Assembly (NCBI GenBank): GCA_028554755.1
Contig: JAPTOF010000017.1
Span: 11,307,501-11,371,500 of the forward strand
Direction: 5' to 3'
From: Cordia subcordata
Taxonomy: Eukaryota; Streptophyta; Magnoliopsida; Boraginales; Cordiaceae
Length of the DNA stretch: 64,000 nucleotides
Below are positions 35,201 through 46,205 of the stretch, piece by piece. A program made the translations under genes and the position numbers. Numbering within the stretch: the stretch's first letter is position 1; each line of letters begins with the position of its first letter. Below the pieces are notes generated by a model. That model saw nothing but the letters and a program-made list of their open reading frames with translations, made no database searches and was not told where the DNA came from.

Positions 35201-37900
35201 AACAGTTGTCAATAAAATTGATGCCATACATAATGACTACAGAACAATGCAGCTTGAAGTTTTAGCCGGGAACCATTCTCTTGTGACATCAGTAGTAGAA
35301 AATGGATTGCGTTTTCATGTTGATCTAGCAACAGTGTAAGTTTAGAGGATGAAGAACATGAGAATTTCAAAATGACTAAATTTAGTGAAGTTTAATATAG
35401 TTATTTTTGCTTCTAGATATTGGAATTCTAGGCTCGCAACTGAAAGGCAGAGGCTTCTAAGTTGCTTTACAGGCAATGACGTGGTTTGTATGTTGATTTC
35501 CTGACCTCCGTTCACTACTGTACATTCGTTGATTTTTTAAACAATGACTTGTCATCTACTTCGTCTATCAGTTTAACTTGTGAATCTCTTTCTCTATTGT
35601 AACACAACTGTGTTAACATTATGAAAATTGTTAGGACGCATTATTGGCTTGGCACCATGTGGGATCTCATATTAAGTTGGTTTGTAAAGCATTGTGTGAC
35701 AAGAGTTAGATTTGAAAGATCACTTCTCCCCTGGCCACCTCCTTTCTTATGTGTGTGCCCACAAGCTTAAGAGACCTGCATACTAGTAATACCGGAAGAG
35801 GAAAGTACAGCCTAATATATATGGATTAAAGGTCCTATTTTTAGTAACCCTGTATGTCTTTTCATGTTTAGGCTAATTTTATAGGTCCAGAATGGTGAAC
35901 CATCAATAAAACGAGGAATAAGAGTAGAAAAAGAAGAAGATGGGAAAGTTTCTGACAGTAGTTTATCTAACTATATGCTTTATTTCTAAACGTAGTTAAC
36001 GTATGCTGTTCACTTTATGAAAAGCAAAACCATCTACAAGTGCTATGTATTTGAAGTTGCAGGAGAAGTGATATCACTATTTTAAGAAAACACTCGCATC
36101 TGTAGCCAACAAGTAGTAAGGGATGCTATTTTTAGTTAAGAAGTTATGAATAATAAGTGCTGCTATGTTGTTTAAAGGTGCAGGAGGCCTGACTTTACAA
36201 CTGTAATGGAATCTAACCCAGTCAAACATTATCTGCAAGAAACTGACTCTCTGTAGTAAATTGGCTTTTAAAATGTTTTATTTTGCAGGCCAAAAAGCAA
36301 AGTGTCCTAGGTTGATGGTCAAAGTACCATTATTTTCTCTCTGTCTCATAGTCAAATGCACAACCTGTTAAACTTATTCCTGATCTGCAGGTGATGTCTT
36401 TGCTGGGGTTGGTCCTATAGCCATATCTGCTGCAAAGAAAGTCAAATATGTCTATGCTAATGATTTGAACCCATATGCTGTGGAATATCTAGAGAGAAAT
36501 TGTGTCCTCAATAAACTTGAGAGGAAGGTCGAGGTATGAGAGCATCTGTTTTTCACAATGAATTAGCTTGTTCACTGCGCTTTACTGGCCTGTTGAATCA
36601 TAATAAAATAAAATCTGAAATGGATTATGATGCAATCTTACATTTTACTGATTATTTGCCAAGCTATATGTGTCAATGTGTGAACCGTCTCATCTCAATG
36701 ATGTGTTGTTTGTTAACTTCCATCTTGAAGTTTGGATGTATTAGGTGACATGCACCTTCTATTTTGTTTGATGTTATTTTTCTAGTTGTATTACACTACT
36801 ACATCAGCATTGTATTTTCTCTAAGTATTGTTATTATTATCTTTGTGGCATACATCAGTCTACTAATAGTGCAATCTCTAAGTAGTAGTTTCTTACTCAT
36901 TTCATCTTGCCGTATCCATTGCTGGCACTTCACTTCTGGGATTTGAAAAATATGCTACAGCATATATGGCTGCAAAAAATAGTCTTCATAGTTTATTATA
37001 TTGTCATGGTGAAGCTTGCATGTTCTGCTTTTCAATTTTCAGGTATTTAACATGGATGGGAGGAGGTTCGTCAACACAATCTTTGCTAGTCAGAGAACTA
37101 AACCAATTACTCATGTAGTCATGAACTTGCCAAATGATGCAGCAGAGTTTCTTGGTATGTCCGTCTTTAGGGTTATGTTTTTGTTGATGTGCATGCACAT
37201 AGGGGTACTTTTCTTGTTGCCTTCTGCTTTTATCCTTATGAATTAACTTACATTTACTTCCTCACGTATGTGAACTGTGAAATTCTTTCTATCACAAATT
37301 CATGTATTTCCAAAGTGGCCTGGTCAAATGGCTCTCAGTTGGATATCTTATCTATCCCCACCTGTGTTTCCCCTAGGATGATAATTGGTTATCTTCAGTG
37401 CGCCTTTATGAATGTCGATGTTTTTGTCTTCTTGATAATTAGTTCTGATGATGTTTGCAGATGCATTTAGGGGAATATTCAGAAAACACCAGAGAGACAG
37501 AGATGACACCCTTCCGAAGATTCATGTCTACGGGTTCTCAAAAGCTCAGGATCCGGAGTTCGACTTCCATGAGGTATGGTGTTTTCTTCTTCTTTTTTTT
37601 TTTTTTGGGGGGGGGGGGGGGTGTGCTAACATGCTACTTGGATCTTTTAAGACGAAAAAGCCAATTTTGTACTATCTAGAAGTAGTTTCTTAATTTTGTA
37701 GTTGTTTATCTTTTTATTTTATTTATTAATTTATTTTTGTGTTGTTCACCAATCAGCGAATAAGGATTGCACTGTCTGAGGTGGCTTTTGACGTAGAGAT
37801 GCGCAAAGTACGTCTCGTTGCACCAGGAAAATGGATGCTTTGTGCATCATTTACTTTGCCGGAGAGAGTAGCGTATGCAAATGCAGTGTCTTTTTCATAA
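32284..37900 (+). CDS. TRM5: tRNA (guanine37-N1)-methyltransferase, TRM5/Met-10+ family
   Basis: Nine exons: 32284-33183, 34250-34348, 34964-35083, 35169-35335, 35417-35487, 36391-36533, 37043-37154, 37461-37573 and 37757-37900; 622 residues. All introns are GT..AG and phases match throughout. The enzyme transfers a methyl group from S-adenosylmethionine to N1 of G37 next to the anticodon, which prevents frameshifting. Visible family motifs: [43 protein letters not shown] (SAM binding), [10 protein letters not shown], and the NLP motif in [12 protein letters not shown]. The first exon adds about 300 residues: a Ser/Thr-rich N-terminus with a threonine run and an Arg/Lys/Glu-rich stretch. This resembles the longer plant paralogue (At4g27340 type). 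The N-terminus could be an organelle transit peptide, which is inference. Exon 5 was ended at the second possible donor because only that restores VCDVFAG. Confidence 0.93.
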
Positions 37901-38280
37901 TTGGCTTTGAAAGAAGGGGGGTGGTAAGCTCCTGTTTCTGTAACTTAGTAGACATTAGCGTATGTATATAGTTTACAAGCAGAATATACCCATGATAACG
38001 CACATTGGACTTGGTGACTAAGAAATCTCAATTGGAAGCAACTTTTTATCTTTTGGAATGGCCATTGAGCTTCATTCTTGTATTTATATGGTATAGAATG
38101 TGTGATGCTTCTCTTCTATTCTGCTTTTGGATGAGGAGATTGGCACCATGGTTTGTGGCCATTTTTCTTTTTTAGAAAAGATAATAAACATTAAAATCCT
38201 TGCTTATTGAAAAGATAAAAAACGGAAAAGATAAAAATAGGGGAGACAAATAAGGCCATGTGGTCACTTGGTCTGATCAA

Positions 38281-38387
38281 ATCTTCATGGGGCCATAAGC
38301 TTGAATCTGCGTGATCACTAAAAAGTAAGCTCAGATCTTCATGGGGCCTTAAGCTTGAATCTGCGTGATCACTGAAAAGTAAGCTTC
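38281..38387. repeat. 54-bp direct repeat, two copies
   Basis: 'atcttcatggggcc' begins both units (38281 and 38335), which continue through 'taagcttgaatctgcgtgat' with only a few substitutions. This is a local tandem duplication in non-coding DNA. Confidence 0.9.
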
Positions 38388-38578
38388 ATCCCAACGAAGT
38401 GAACATGTGATCATGCAAAATGATCTGAAAATGGATTTGCAGTGAGTTTGAATATGCAAAAAACTTGTTCAATCCATGTGTTCATTCTTATATAAATCAA
38501 TCTCACTTCTCCCAGAATATCTTCTCATTTTACCATTTCTCTGACATGTTATCTTCTCTTGGTTGTGACTAATAATAA

Positions 38579-38685
38579 AGTTGCTCGATTGCATTCACGT
38601 AATTTGGTAGCAACCTCTATATCGATAATTATGATTAACGCATGAAATAGTTACTACCAAACCACGTGAATGCGATCGAGCCACT
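38579..38685. repeat. 107-bp foldback with 36-bp arms
   Basis: The left arm 38579-38614 (agttgctcgattgcattcac...) pairs with the right arm 38650-38685 (...gtgaatgcgatcgagccact) with about five mismatches, around a loop of about 35 nt. No target duplication was found. The size fits a small foldback element or a plant miRNA precursor; neither is shown. Confidence 0.75.
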
Positions 38686-39735
38686 TCTCCCCAACTATTT
38701 TATTCTGAGTTTCCATTCCATAATCTGCTCCAAGTAAGAAAGATGTGTGGTATGCTAATAAGTGTAACCCTGAAAGGCTCATAACGTACAAGCTTCTTTA
38801 CAATAGACCTGGAGGACCACAAGCTCATAAGTTTTTTCCCCCTCACCCATATGTTGCTTTTCAGGCTGATCCAGCAGTCCTTGTTATTTACTGTCTCATG
38901 GTACAAACACGACGAACAGGTGACAGTGTCCTTGTTTCTTACGATGGAATAAGCCAATCTGTTGGCGTACCCACAAAAATTGCTCTGAGGCTATACCCTT
39001 TTAATTTCATATTTGAAATCTTGTGAATATTTGATGACGTTGAATTGTTTAGTCTCATAACATAATAATATTATAATGTTCAGCTAAATGGCTGAATGAA
39101 TCACCTATCCACTCGAAAAGAAAGGAATCAATATGTATACGGAGTCTATCCTCCTCTGGGCTAATAAATGTCCCACACTCGAGCTGCTCTAAGGGAGTGT
39201 CTATGGATGGTGTCTGCAGTGTTGTAGAAGTGCCGCGATGGCAAAATTGTAATGATTTTGTCTAGGTATACGTGAGACAGAGAAACAGGGGGGGGGGGGT
39301 AGACACCGCAAATCTCATGTCAGATTCATATCCGTATTAAGACTTCTTTCTGTAATGAATCTGCATATCTTTCTTACACAAACAGATTTACCCATCTCTC
39401 TCTCTCTCTTTTTCTGGTAAATGAACAAGAAAAGAGGATCTTTTGCTAGATGCCGAAATTTGATATGCTTTAACGCATATTGCATAAAGCCACCACTATC
39501 AGTTGCTATATACCCCTTCCTTCCTTGTAGCATTCTCTTTAAAACAGCAGAACTCACCTACTCTGCAGCTTACCAACAGTGAAGAGTCATACGAGTAATA
39601 ATGGAAAAGGAGGAAAAAACTTGGGAACAACCAGACCCAACTGGCGTTTGCCTTCTAGGTCCCACGCCACGGCTCATCGGTCATTTCACTTATCCTTTGA
39701 CTGCGAATGCATGTTCTTTATGGAAAATTATTTAT

Positions 39736-39823
39736 ATTTCGAGAGTGATAGCTAAATATAATACAAAAATTAAATTATCACCTTCGACCACTCTCGAAAT
39801 CATCTTTGTAAACCAAAGATGAT
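39736..39823. repeat. Two overlapping stem-loops
   Basis: 'atttcgagagtg' (39736-39747) pairs perfectly with 'cactctcgaaat' (39789-39800). Immediately after, 'atcatctttg' and 'caaagatgat' (39799-39823) form a perfect 10-bp stem with a 5-nt loop. 'atcatctttgtaaa' recurs at about 39835. Confidence 0.65.
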
Positions 39824-40134
39824 CTGAGGGTCATCATCTTTGTAAATCAAAAAGCAATTATGGTCCTAAATGGTCAAGCCTAAACAGCGTGACCTACCCA
39901 ATAGGCTATAGCCTTGTATGTAGATATATGTGACCCTCCCCCTGGTCTTTTTCTCATAGGTTTCATGCAGATATTGCATTGTGTCCTTATCATGAAATCG
40001 TAAACACTATACAGAGGCTGCCAAAAACTAGAGTCCATTTTTCAAATTGAGCTTTTCTGCAGTTTGGTTTCAACAAGTAAAGATTATAGACCATCAAGCA
40101 TTAAGGAGTGAATCAAATTATGATCATTAACTTA

Positions 40135-40362
40135 GGGCCTGTTTGGATTAGCTTTTTTTAAAGAAAAAGTACTTTTTTTTTCTAAAAAAATTGCATTAAA
40201 TTTGTAATAACTATTTGATTTGTCATCCAAAAAAGCTGAAACTCTGAAAAAAGCTCAAATATAGTTTTTTTTAGAAGCCAAAATTTTCCACTTCTAAAAA
40301 AAACTGTTTTTCAGAAGCTGCTAAAAAAAACGATTTTAAAAAAAGCCAATCCAAACGAGCCC
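40135..40362. mobile_element. Tourist-like (PIF/Harbinger) MITE, copy 3
   Basis: 228 bp with terminal inverted repeats 'gggcctgtttggat' and 'atccaaacgagccc', flanked by TTA at 40132-40134 and 40363-40365. This is the best-preserved of the four copies. Confidence 0.9.
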
Positions 40363-40365
40363 TTA

Positions 40366-42640
40366 GTGCTATAGTTCTAGGACCGGTCATAACGTTCTTG
40401 AAATTTAGTAGTCCAACGGCATAGAAGGTGATTGGAAGATTCGTAACAAAATAAGAGGGAAAAAGCTAATGCTAAGAAATGCCAGCATTAACAAAAGTGA
40501 ATCTGAGACTGCAGTTTTTATGCGAGGGGGACCATTTAAGTTGGTCGTGTGGTCCCTTGTCTATAGGCAACATTTGCCCGTACGAGGAGCAAAAAATATT
40601 TTTGATAGATTAGTAGAGGAGTCTTGTAAGGACACAGGGCGGCTGAGGAAAAGCGACGTGGGGGAAGTGGTCGTTAGGCACGTGCCAGTGCCAGAAACAA
40701 AAACCTTTTTGGGATGTTTTTGAACAGACATGGTGAATTATGGGAGGTTTTGGGGAAGCAGATTGTGCCCGGCATGCTATTATTAGGATTTCTGCAAGCA
40801 CAATGACACTGCTTATATTGATTTTTTTTTTTAAAAAAAAATATTTTTTTATATTAGGAAAAGTAACTTTAAAAAATAAAATAAAATGATTTATCGAATT
40901 ATTGGAATGTTTTTGAAACTTTTAATTCTACCAAAAGCCCCTTTTGAGTTTTGCCAAATATTCCATTTTGGGATTTTATGCTTCCCAAGTAGGACGTTGC
41001 CCTTCGCATGAAGTACTTGTGGCCCCCAATAGGCATCCTTCAAACGCTACATGAAATATCATATTTAGCTATATGTTTTTCCATCATAAGTATTGCTTAA
41101 TCCTTAATTATTAATCTAAAGCATATATCGAGACTGACGAAATTTGTGAAAAACAAGGCGATTAATGTAATGTGACCATATGTTGGATGATTTCTTCGCT
41201 ATTAAAAAAGAAAAAAAAATCAACTCTAATTGTCATCGCTCTTTTTGAATTGAAATGAAGTACTTTCTATGTTACTCGTGACATTTAAAAGAAGAGATGA
41301 TAAGATTATGTATTTGAAACATTATTTTGAAAGGATTACACATATTTTTGTTAAATATTAATAATGTAAACATAAGTTTGAACACAGAAATCATATGTTA
41401 TATAAGAAGCAAACCAAACAAAAGCTTCAATTTTTTATTTTTTTTTTGCAATAAAAAAAATTTAGATAACGGAACCCGACCATCATTACACCCAGTTAAG
41501 CCTGACCACCAATTGGCAAACCTCGGCGGTACAAAATGTCCCTATACCGTGCACTAGTTAAATTGAGAGCACCCATCTCAAGACAGCGACTTATTCGAAC
41601 TTGACCGGATCATGAGCAGAATTCGTCTCCAGTTCTTATCGTTAGAATATCCTCGAGGACAGCTCCAAATTCTTAATGTAGTGCCATGCCTTAATAGTAC
41701 TAAAAACTTGTCAGTAGTATACATGCGAGACATTAATGCTCTATCTTTTGTGTCTTTTTCTACCTTTTTCGGGTGGCATTAGTTTACTTTATCTGAAGAT
41801 AGTATTTTCATGAGTAGTTCTACTTTTATTTGTAGAGAAACCAATTGATAGTCCTGTATTATAGCGATTTCAGATTATGATTGCCTAATCTCACTATTGT
41901 ACATAGACATATAATTTCTGTAAGAACTTGGCATGCTCATGTTATGACTTATAAGTCCTTCAACCATGACTTTCTATTACCTAACACCATGTCATTGATC
42001 AAATGGAAGCCTAACCTCTGCAATTGCTTTTAGATTGCTAAAATTGTGGACACTAATTAGTTTCCTACATGTAAAGCTTCATTGGACTCAAACTACAGAT
42101 ATTGATTAGTTTGAAATGTAAAATTTAATATTGGACATGTATCATATAACTAACACATTATTATAGAGGGAAAAGATAAGACTAAAAAAAATCTGTCCTT
42201 AATTATGACATAGGTTTCTTCGCTTCATGTACACAAATTTGATAAATGAGCTTACACCTCGATTTTAACTTTCCCCCAAAATCATCTTGATTTTAGACTC
42301 AAAATAGTTATTTGTTGAAAATACAGCACATTTTGTCCATAGAATTGTGGTTAAAGGAATGGTATGATGATATCAAAATCAATTCGTAACTTGAGCAGCG
42401 GGAACAAAGCATTGTGTGTTATACTATGTCATTGTAATTGGAGACATCTTATTCAAGCTATTTGACCCATTTTTTAAAAATCTTAAACACCTAGTAACTC
42501 TTAAATTATGTGTATAATTGGAATATACAAACAATAATTACTAATTCAACAAAGGTCTAAATCAATTATTTTTCCAATTTATTACATCAATTTTGCTTCC
42601 AAGGACATGACAAAATGACTAGCTAAAAAGTAAATAGTGG
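40366..42640. other. Intergenic, nothing recognised
   Basis: AT-rich. Short open frames (40469-40723, 41327-41557) have no domain features. This is probably the upstream region of the NZZ gene in its distal part. Confidence 0.5.
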
Positions 42641-42835
42641 TCCCTTATTGCTTCCAGCACCAAGAAGTTTATATATCCCACTTTTAACCCATGTGAACAC
42701 AATCTCAGTGAAGAAAAATGATCAAGAAGAATTAATGAGTAGCTTATCAATAAAGACAAAAATAGAAAGGATACAGGAAAAAAGGAAAAGACTTTTTGTG
42801 GTAAAAGTAAAAGCAGATGTGACAATATCAAACTT

Positions 42836-42836
42836 C

Positions 42837-42876
<40 letters not shown>

Positions 42877-42985
42877 CACACAAAAACAAACACAACCCAG
42901 AAGCACTTCACAATCAAGCCACACGCCCCTCTCCATCTGCATTTCTCAGCTGTAAACTTTTGCTCTCTCTCTCTCTCTCTCTGTG
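42836..42985 (+). promoter_or_regulatory. NZZ core promoter and leader: TA and CT tracts
   Basis: 'ttctatatatacatatata' leads into a TA tract to about 42874 and could serve as the TATA region. A CT microsatellite (about 42964-42983) then lies in the probable 5' leader, about 50 bp before the start codon. Inference from position. Confidence 0.4.
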
Positions 42986-43033
42986 CAACAATAACAACAC
43001 ACACCATCTGCATCTCTTTGTCTTCATACAAAA

Positions 43034-44979
43034 ATGGCTGCCTCAATACTCATGGCTTCTGATCACAATGTCAAAAATGTCCAAGCATTATCTGAAGATT
43101 ATCATCAAACAAAGCCTCCAGCAGAAACAAGACCACCAAAGCAAAGCGGAAGAAGAAAGCCAAAAGCAAACGATCAGTCAACGCAGAAGAAGAAACCTCC
43201 ACAGAGAGGCATGGGGGTGGCTCAGCTTGAACGCTTAAGGCTGCAAGAGAGGTGGAAGAAAATGACTGAAATGAGCAACCCTTTACAAGCTTCTTATAAC
43301 AACACTCATCACCAAACTCACTACCCATTTATGCCTTCTTCTTCTTCTTCTTCGTTTGCCGATCAGTTTGCGAAGATCGGTGGCGCTGTGGTGGCTAATG
43401 GGGTAGCTCAGGTGGGGTTGAACAACCAAGGTTTGTATGTTCAAAGGGTTGGAAATGAAGGGTTTAATGGCCAAGCTGCTAGGGTGGTTTATGATGATCA
43501 GTCTTGTGTTGATTTGTATGGTGTTGTGGGTGGTTGGAACGCTAATTTTCTTGTGGGGAATGATCATGAGGCCTCACAAGAGCTCTCTTCAATGCCAAAC
43601 ATCAAGTGTCCATCTGATCGCTGTGGTGTTTGCTATAAGGTATATATATATGTGTGTGTGTGTGTGTTTTTCTTACATGCTTCATAGTCATGTTTGATAT
43701 GAAAACTATTTTTCGTTATATAAAATGTTCAATGAATTTTTGTTATCCAAATGCCATAATTATTTCTCAGCTATATGAGTGAGTGAGTGATTGATGAAAT
43801 TTTTGTCTTGTTTTGACTTTTTTTTTCTGTTGAAGAAAAAGCGCGTGAAAGGAGAAAATTTGGGGTGTAATGGGGTGAGAGACATGCAAACCGAGCTGCC
43901 TTCCATCAATGGCTGTGGTTTTATGGGATACAAAGTTGGAGACGACCACAACATCGACGGCTCTAGTTATTCAGTTGGTAGCTCTTATCGGGTAAAATTT
44001 AAACCTCTTTGAATGATAGAAAATATCGTAGCCATATTTCTTCTTTTTATTATCCTTTTTCCCCTTTATGAATACAAATGCCTTAGAAAACACAAACAAA
44101 CATATACATATATATCTGTGATTCATTTCATAAGTTTCATCATGTCAAATTTAATTTTCATTTGTTGTTATATAGTTTTGTGTACTGTTCCATTGCATTG
44201 TGCATCGACCGGGTCGCGAAATAATATAGTTTGTCATACTTTTTTTTTTTTTTGTATATTATGTCTTACTTATAAGTATGTCTCAAACTTTTGTTGTACA
44301 CGAGATTTGTTTACTGTTCCATTGAAATGGTGTGTGTAGGGCTATTTTTCGAATACAATAGTTTGTTAATTTGATTCTTGTATATTTTGCCATACCTTAT
44401 GGATCAAATTATTGTTCCATTTAATGAGGCTTCTATATATTAAAAAGAAAATAAGATAACTTTTCTAACGTTATTGTTTAATATGATATCAGAGTCCAAA
44501 ATAGTCTTGAAATTAAGTCTTGATGTCACCCATTTGAAAGAAATATTTTACGCGTGAGTCATACTAAAACGTGCCTAAATAATATAAAAATGAGGTGGTT
44601 GATTGATAGTTACGCATAAATTAATCAACTTCTTGTGTAGATTTTGTTTTTTTAAGTATCAAGATTGATTGGATTTGGAGATGGGTTGGTGTTGTAGAGT
44701 GTGGAGGTGGTGGCAGTTCACAGGAAGGGAAGTTCAAGAGGTGGAGGTGTGCTGATGGAGTATGATTTCTTTCCAGAGAAAGGTGGCAGCAGCGGCAGCA
44801 GCAGCAGCAGAAGCTCTTTTTCTTCTGCCAATGACTTAATGATGAAGCTTATGAGCTCAGAAACTTGGTCAGCTGCAGAAGCCAATGGCGAAGCTGCTTA
44901 TAATTGTGTGTCTGCTGATGCTACTGGTGTTGAAAGCTCCAGTTGTGTTGATCTTTCTCTCAAGCTTTGTTATTATTAG
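43034..44979 (+). CDS. NZZ: SPOROCYTELESS/NOZZLE transcriptional repressor
   Basis: Three exons, 43034-43639, 43836-43991 and 44698-44979 (stop TAG), all phase 0, 347 residues. In Arabidopsis SPL/NZZ is a nuclear adaptor that recruits TOPLESS co-repressors and is needed for sporocyte and nucellus formation. Family marks seen: a basic stretch ending KKPPQRGMGVAQLERLRLQER (about residues 53-73), RCGVCYK at the end of exon 1 continuing into KKRVKG (compare CDTCFKKKR in NZZ), MEYDFFPEK in exon 3, and the C-terminal EAR motif DLSLKL at residues 339-344. In Arabidopsis NZZ the EAR motif ends the protein; here CYY follows. The exon 3 acceptor TTGTAG was chosen because it keeps frame and gives the SVEVVA junction. 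A serine run lies near residues 97-102. The related SPEAR/TIE proteins are the alternative; the motif set and the gene neighbours favour NZZ. Confidence 0.92.
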
Positions 44980-45273
44980 AAGGAAAAATTAAAACACAAA
45001 CTTTGATCTGGTCTTTTTGGGTTTTTGTCTTTTCACATTTTGGTGAAACGCATGGTATCTGGAACAGAAAGCAAGTGTTTATTGCTACCCTTTTTACTTT
45101 TATCATCAATACATCTTTTGAATGCTAGCATTAATTTCTGAGAATCTCTTTCTGAAGTTCTTTAGTGAGCTGTTTTTTAATGTTGTTTCAGATTTTGTGA
45201 TCATATATAAAGAAGCAAAACTAAGAAGCATTTTTAAGCCATTACAAAAAAAGATCAACACAGAAAAATTCGT

Positions 45274-45355
45274 CGTGAACGGCAGGATTCGAACCTGCGC
45301 GGGCAGAGCCCACATGATTTCTAGTCATGCCCGATAACCACTCCGGCACGTCCAC
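45274..45355 (-). tRNA. trnS-AGA: tRNA-Ser (AGA anticodon)
   Basis: 82 nt on the minus strand. The acceptor stem GTGGACG pairs with CGTTCAC at the 3' end (one G-T). The anticodon loop reads CTAGAAA with anticodon AGA. The long variable arm GTGGGCTCTGCCCGC is typical of tRNA-Ser, and the T arm has GGTTCGAATCC. Downstream on the minus strand a run of five T fits a pol III terminator. No intron. It lies between NZZ and the stress protein gene. Confidence 0.95.
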
Positions 45356-45451
45356 TTGTTGACAGCCCGTTGGCCAAAGCCTTTTATCTTAGCTTCACTC
45401 TTCCCAGCTTCCAACGCTTTCCGTGCAAAATTAGGCAAGTAAATATATTTA

Positions 45452-45660
45452 GGGCCTTATTTCTTTTTAAGGAAAAGCAGGAAAAAGTACTTTTTTAAAA
45501 AAAAAATATATATATATATATTATTTTTGTAATAATTATTTAACTTGGTTTTAAAAAAAAAACTGAAACAAACACTATAACTTTAGTTTTTCAAAAAAGT
45601 GTTTTTTTAAAGACAATTATTAAAACGACACTTTAAAGAAAAAGCCAAAGGAAATGAAGC
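45452..45660. mobile_element. Tourist-like MITE, copy 4 (degenerate)
   Basis: Starts 'gggccttatttcttttt' after TTA (45449-45451) and ends near 'aaagccaaaggaaatgaagc', a decayed form of the inverted end. The interior has the same A/T homopolymer pattern as the other copies. The right boundary is approximate. Confidence 0.55.
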
Positions 45661-45968
45661 ATGCTGTTGACATGATCTTTCTTATTCATGATCATGTTCT
45701 ACATATTAGTAACAAAGGATGATGAATGTAAAAAGTGATTCAAGTAGTTCAAATTAATTTTCCTAATAGTGATGACTCGGGTAAAAGGTCTAGATAAAGT
45801 AAGGGACGGGGGGTAAATATTTTCTTGTCCAAACGAGAACTGATGCACCAACTAATATCAGTCTTCAAGCCATTCTAAAATTCTATAGTGAAAATGAGCT
45901 GGGCCACTAAACGTGAATCTTCACTGCAATTGGATCACAATTCACATATGTGACCTCCTAGGCCCAGA

Positions 45969-45978
45969 TTATAAATAA
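45969..45978 (+). promoter_or_regulatory. Probable TATA box of the universal stress protein gene
   Basis: 'ttataaataa' lies about 235 bp upstream of the start. A CT-rich leader follows, and a telo-box AAACCCTAA occurs at 46164-46172, close to the start codon. Confidence 0.5.
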
Positions 45979-46205
45979 CCCAGCAGGTCCAATCGTACTG
46001 CAAGGTGAGGCCCACGGAGCCCATTTCCAGTTTCCACACTCTTCTCTTCTCTCTTTCACTTACATTTCGTCTCTCTCACCCTCTCTGTAACCAAAAAAAG
46101 AAAAAAAAGCAGCAAAATTTCTCTAACACCAGTCAACCAATCCAAAAGGTCAACTCTCATATAAAACCCTAACCCGGAAAAATTAATTCAAAAAGTTCAA
46201 CAAAA

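Larger units (their letters stand above)
37901..40131. other. Intergenic with small repeats
   Basis: No gene is recognised. It holds the 54-bp direct repeat, the 107-bp foldback and the stem-loops at 39736-39823 listed separately. The opposing open frames at 38700-39026 (93 codons plus, 85 minus) show no family features. Confidence 0.5.

Noticed and set aside
38579..38685. Foldback as a known conserved miRNA such as miR166, miR171 or miR396
   Set aside because: Neither arm contains the mature sequences I remember for these families.
38700..39026. Opposing open frames of 85 and 93 codons downstream of TRM5
   Set aside because: No domain, no conserved motif and no splice context; each is the shadow of the other.
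42648..43238. 196-codon plus-strand open frame before and across the NZZ start
   Set aside because: It is in another frame, starts with a non-ATG codon, runs through a TA microsatellite, and overlaps the real NZZ exon 1.
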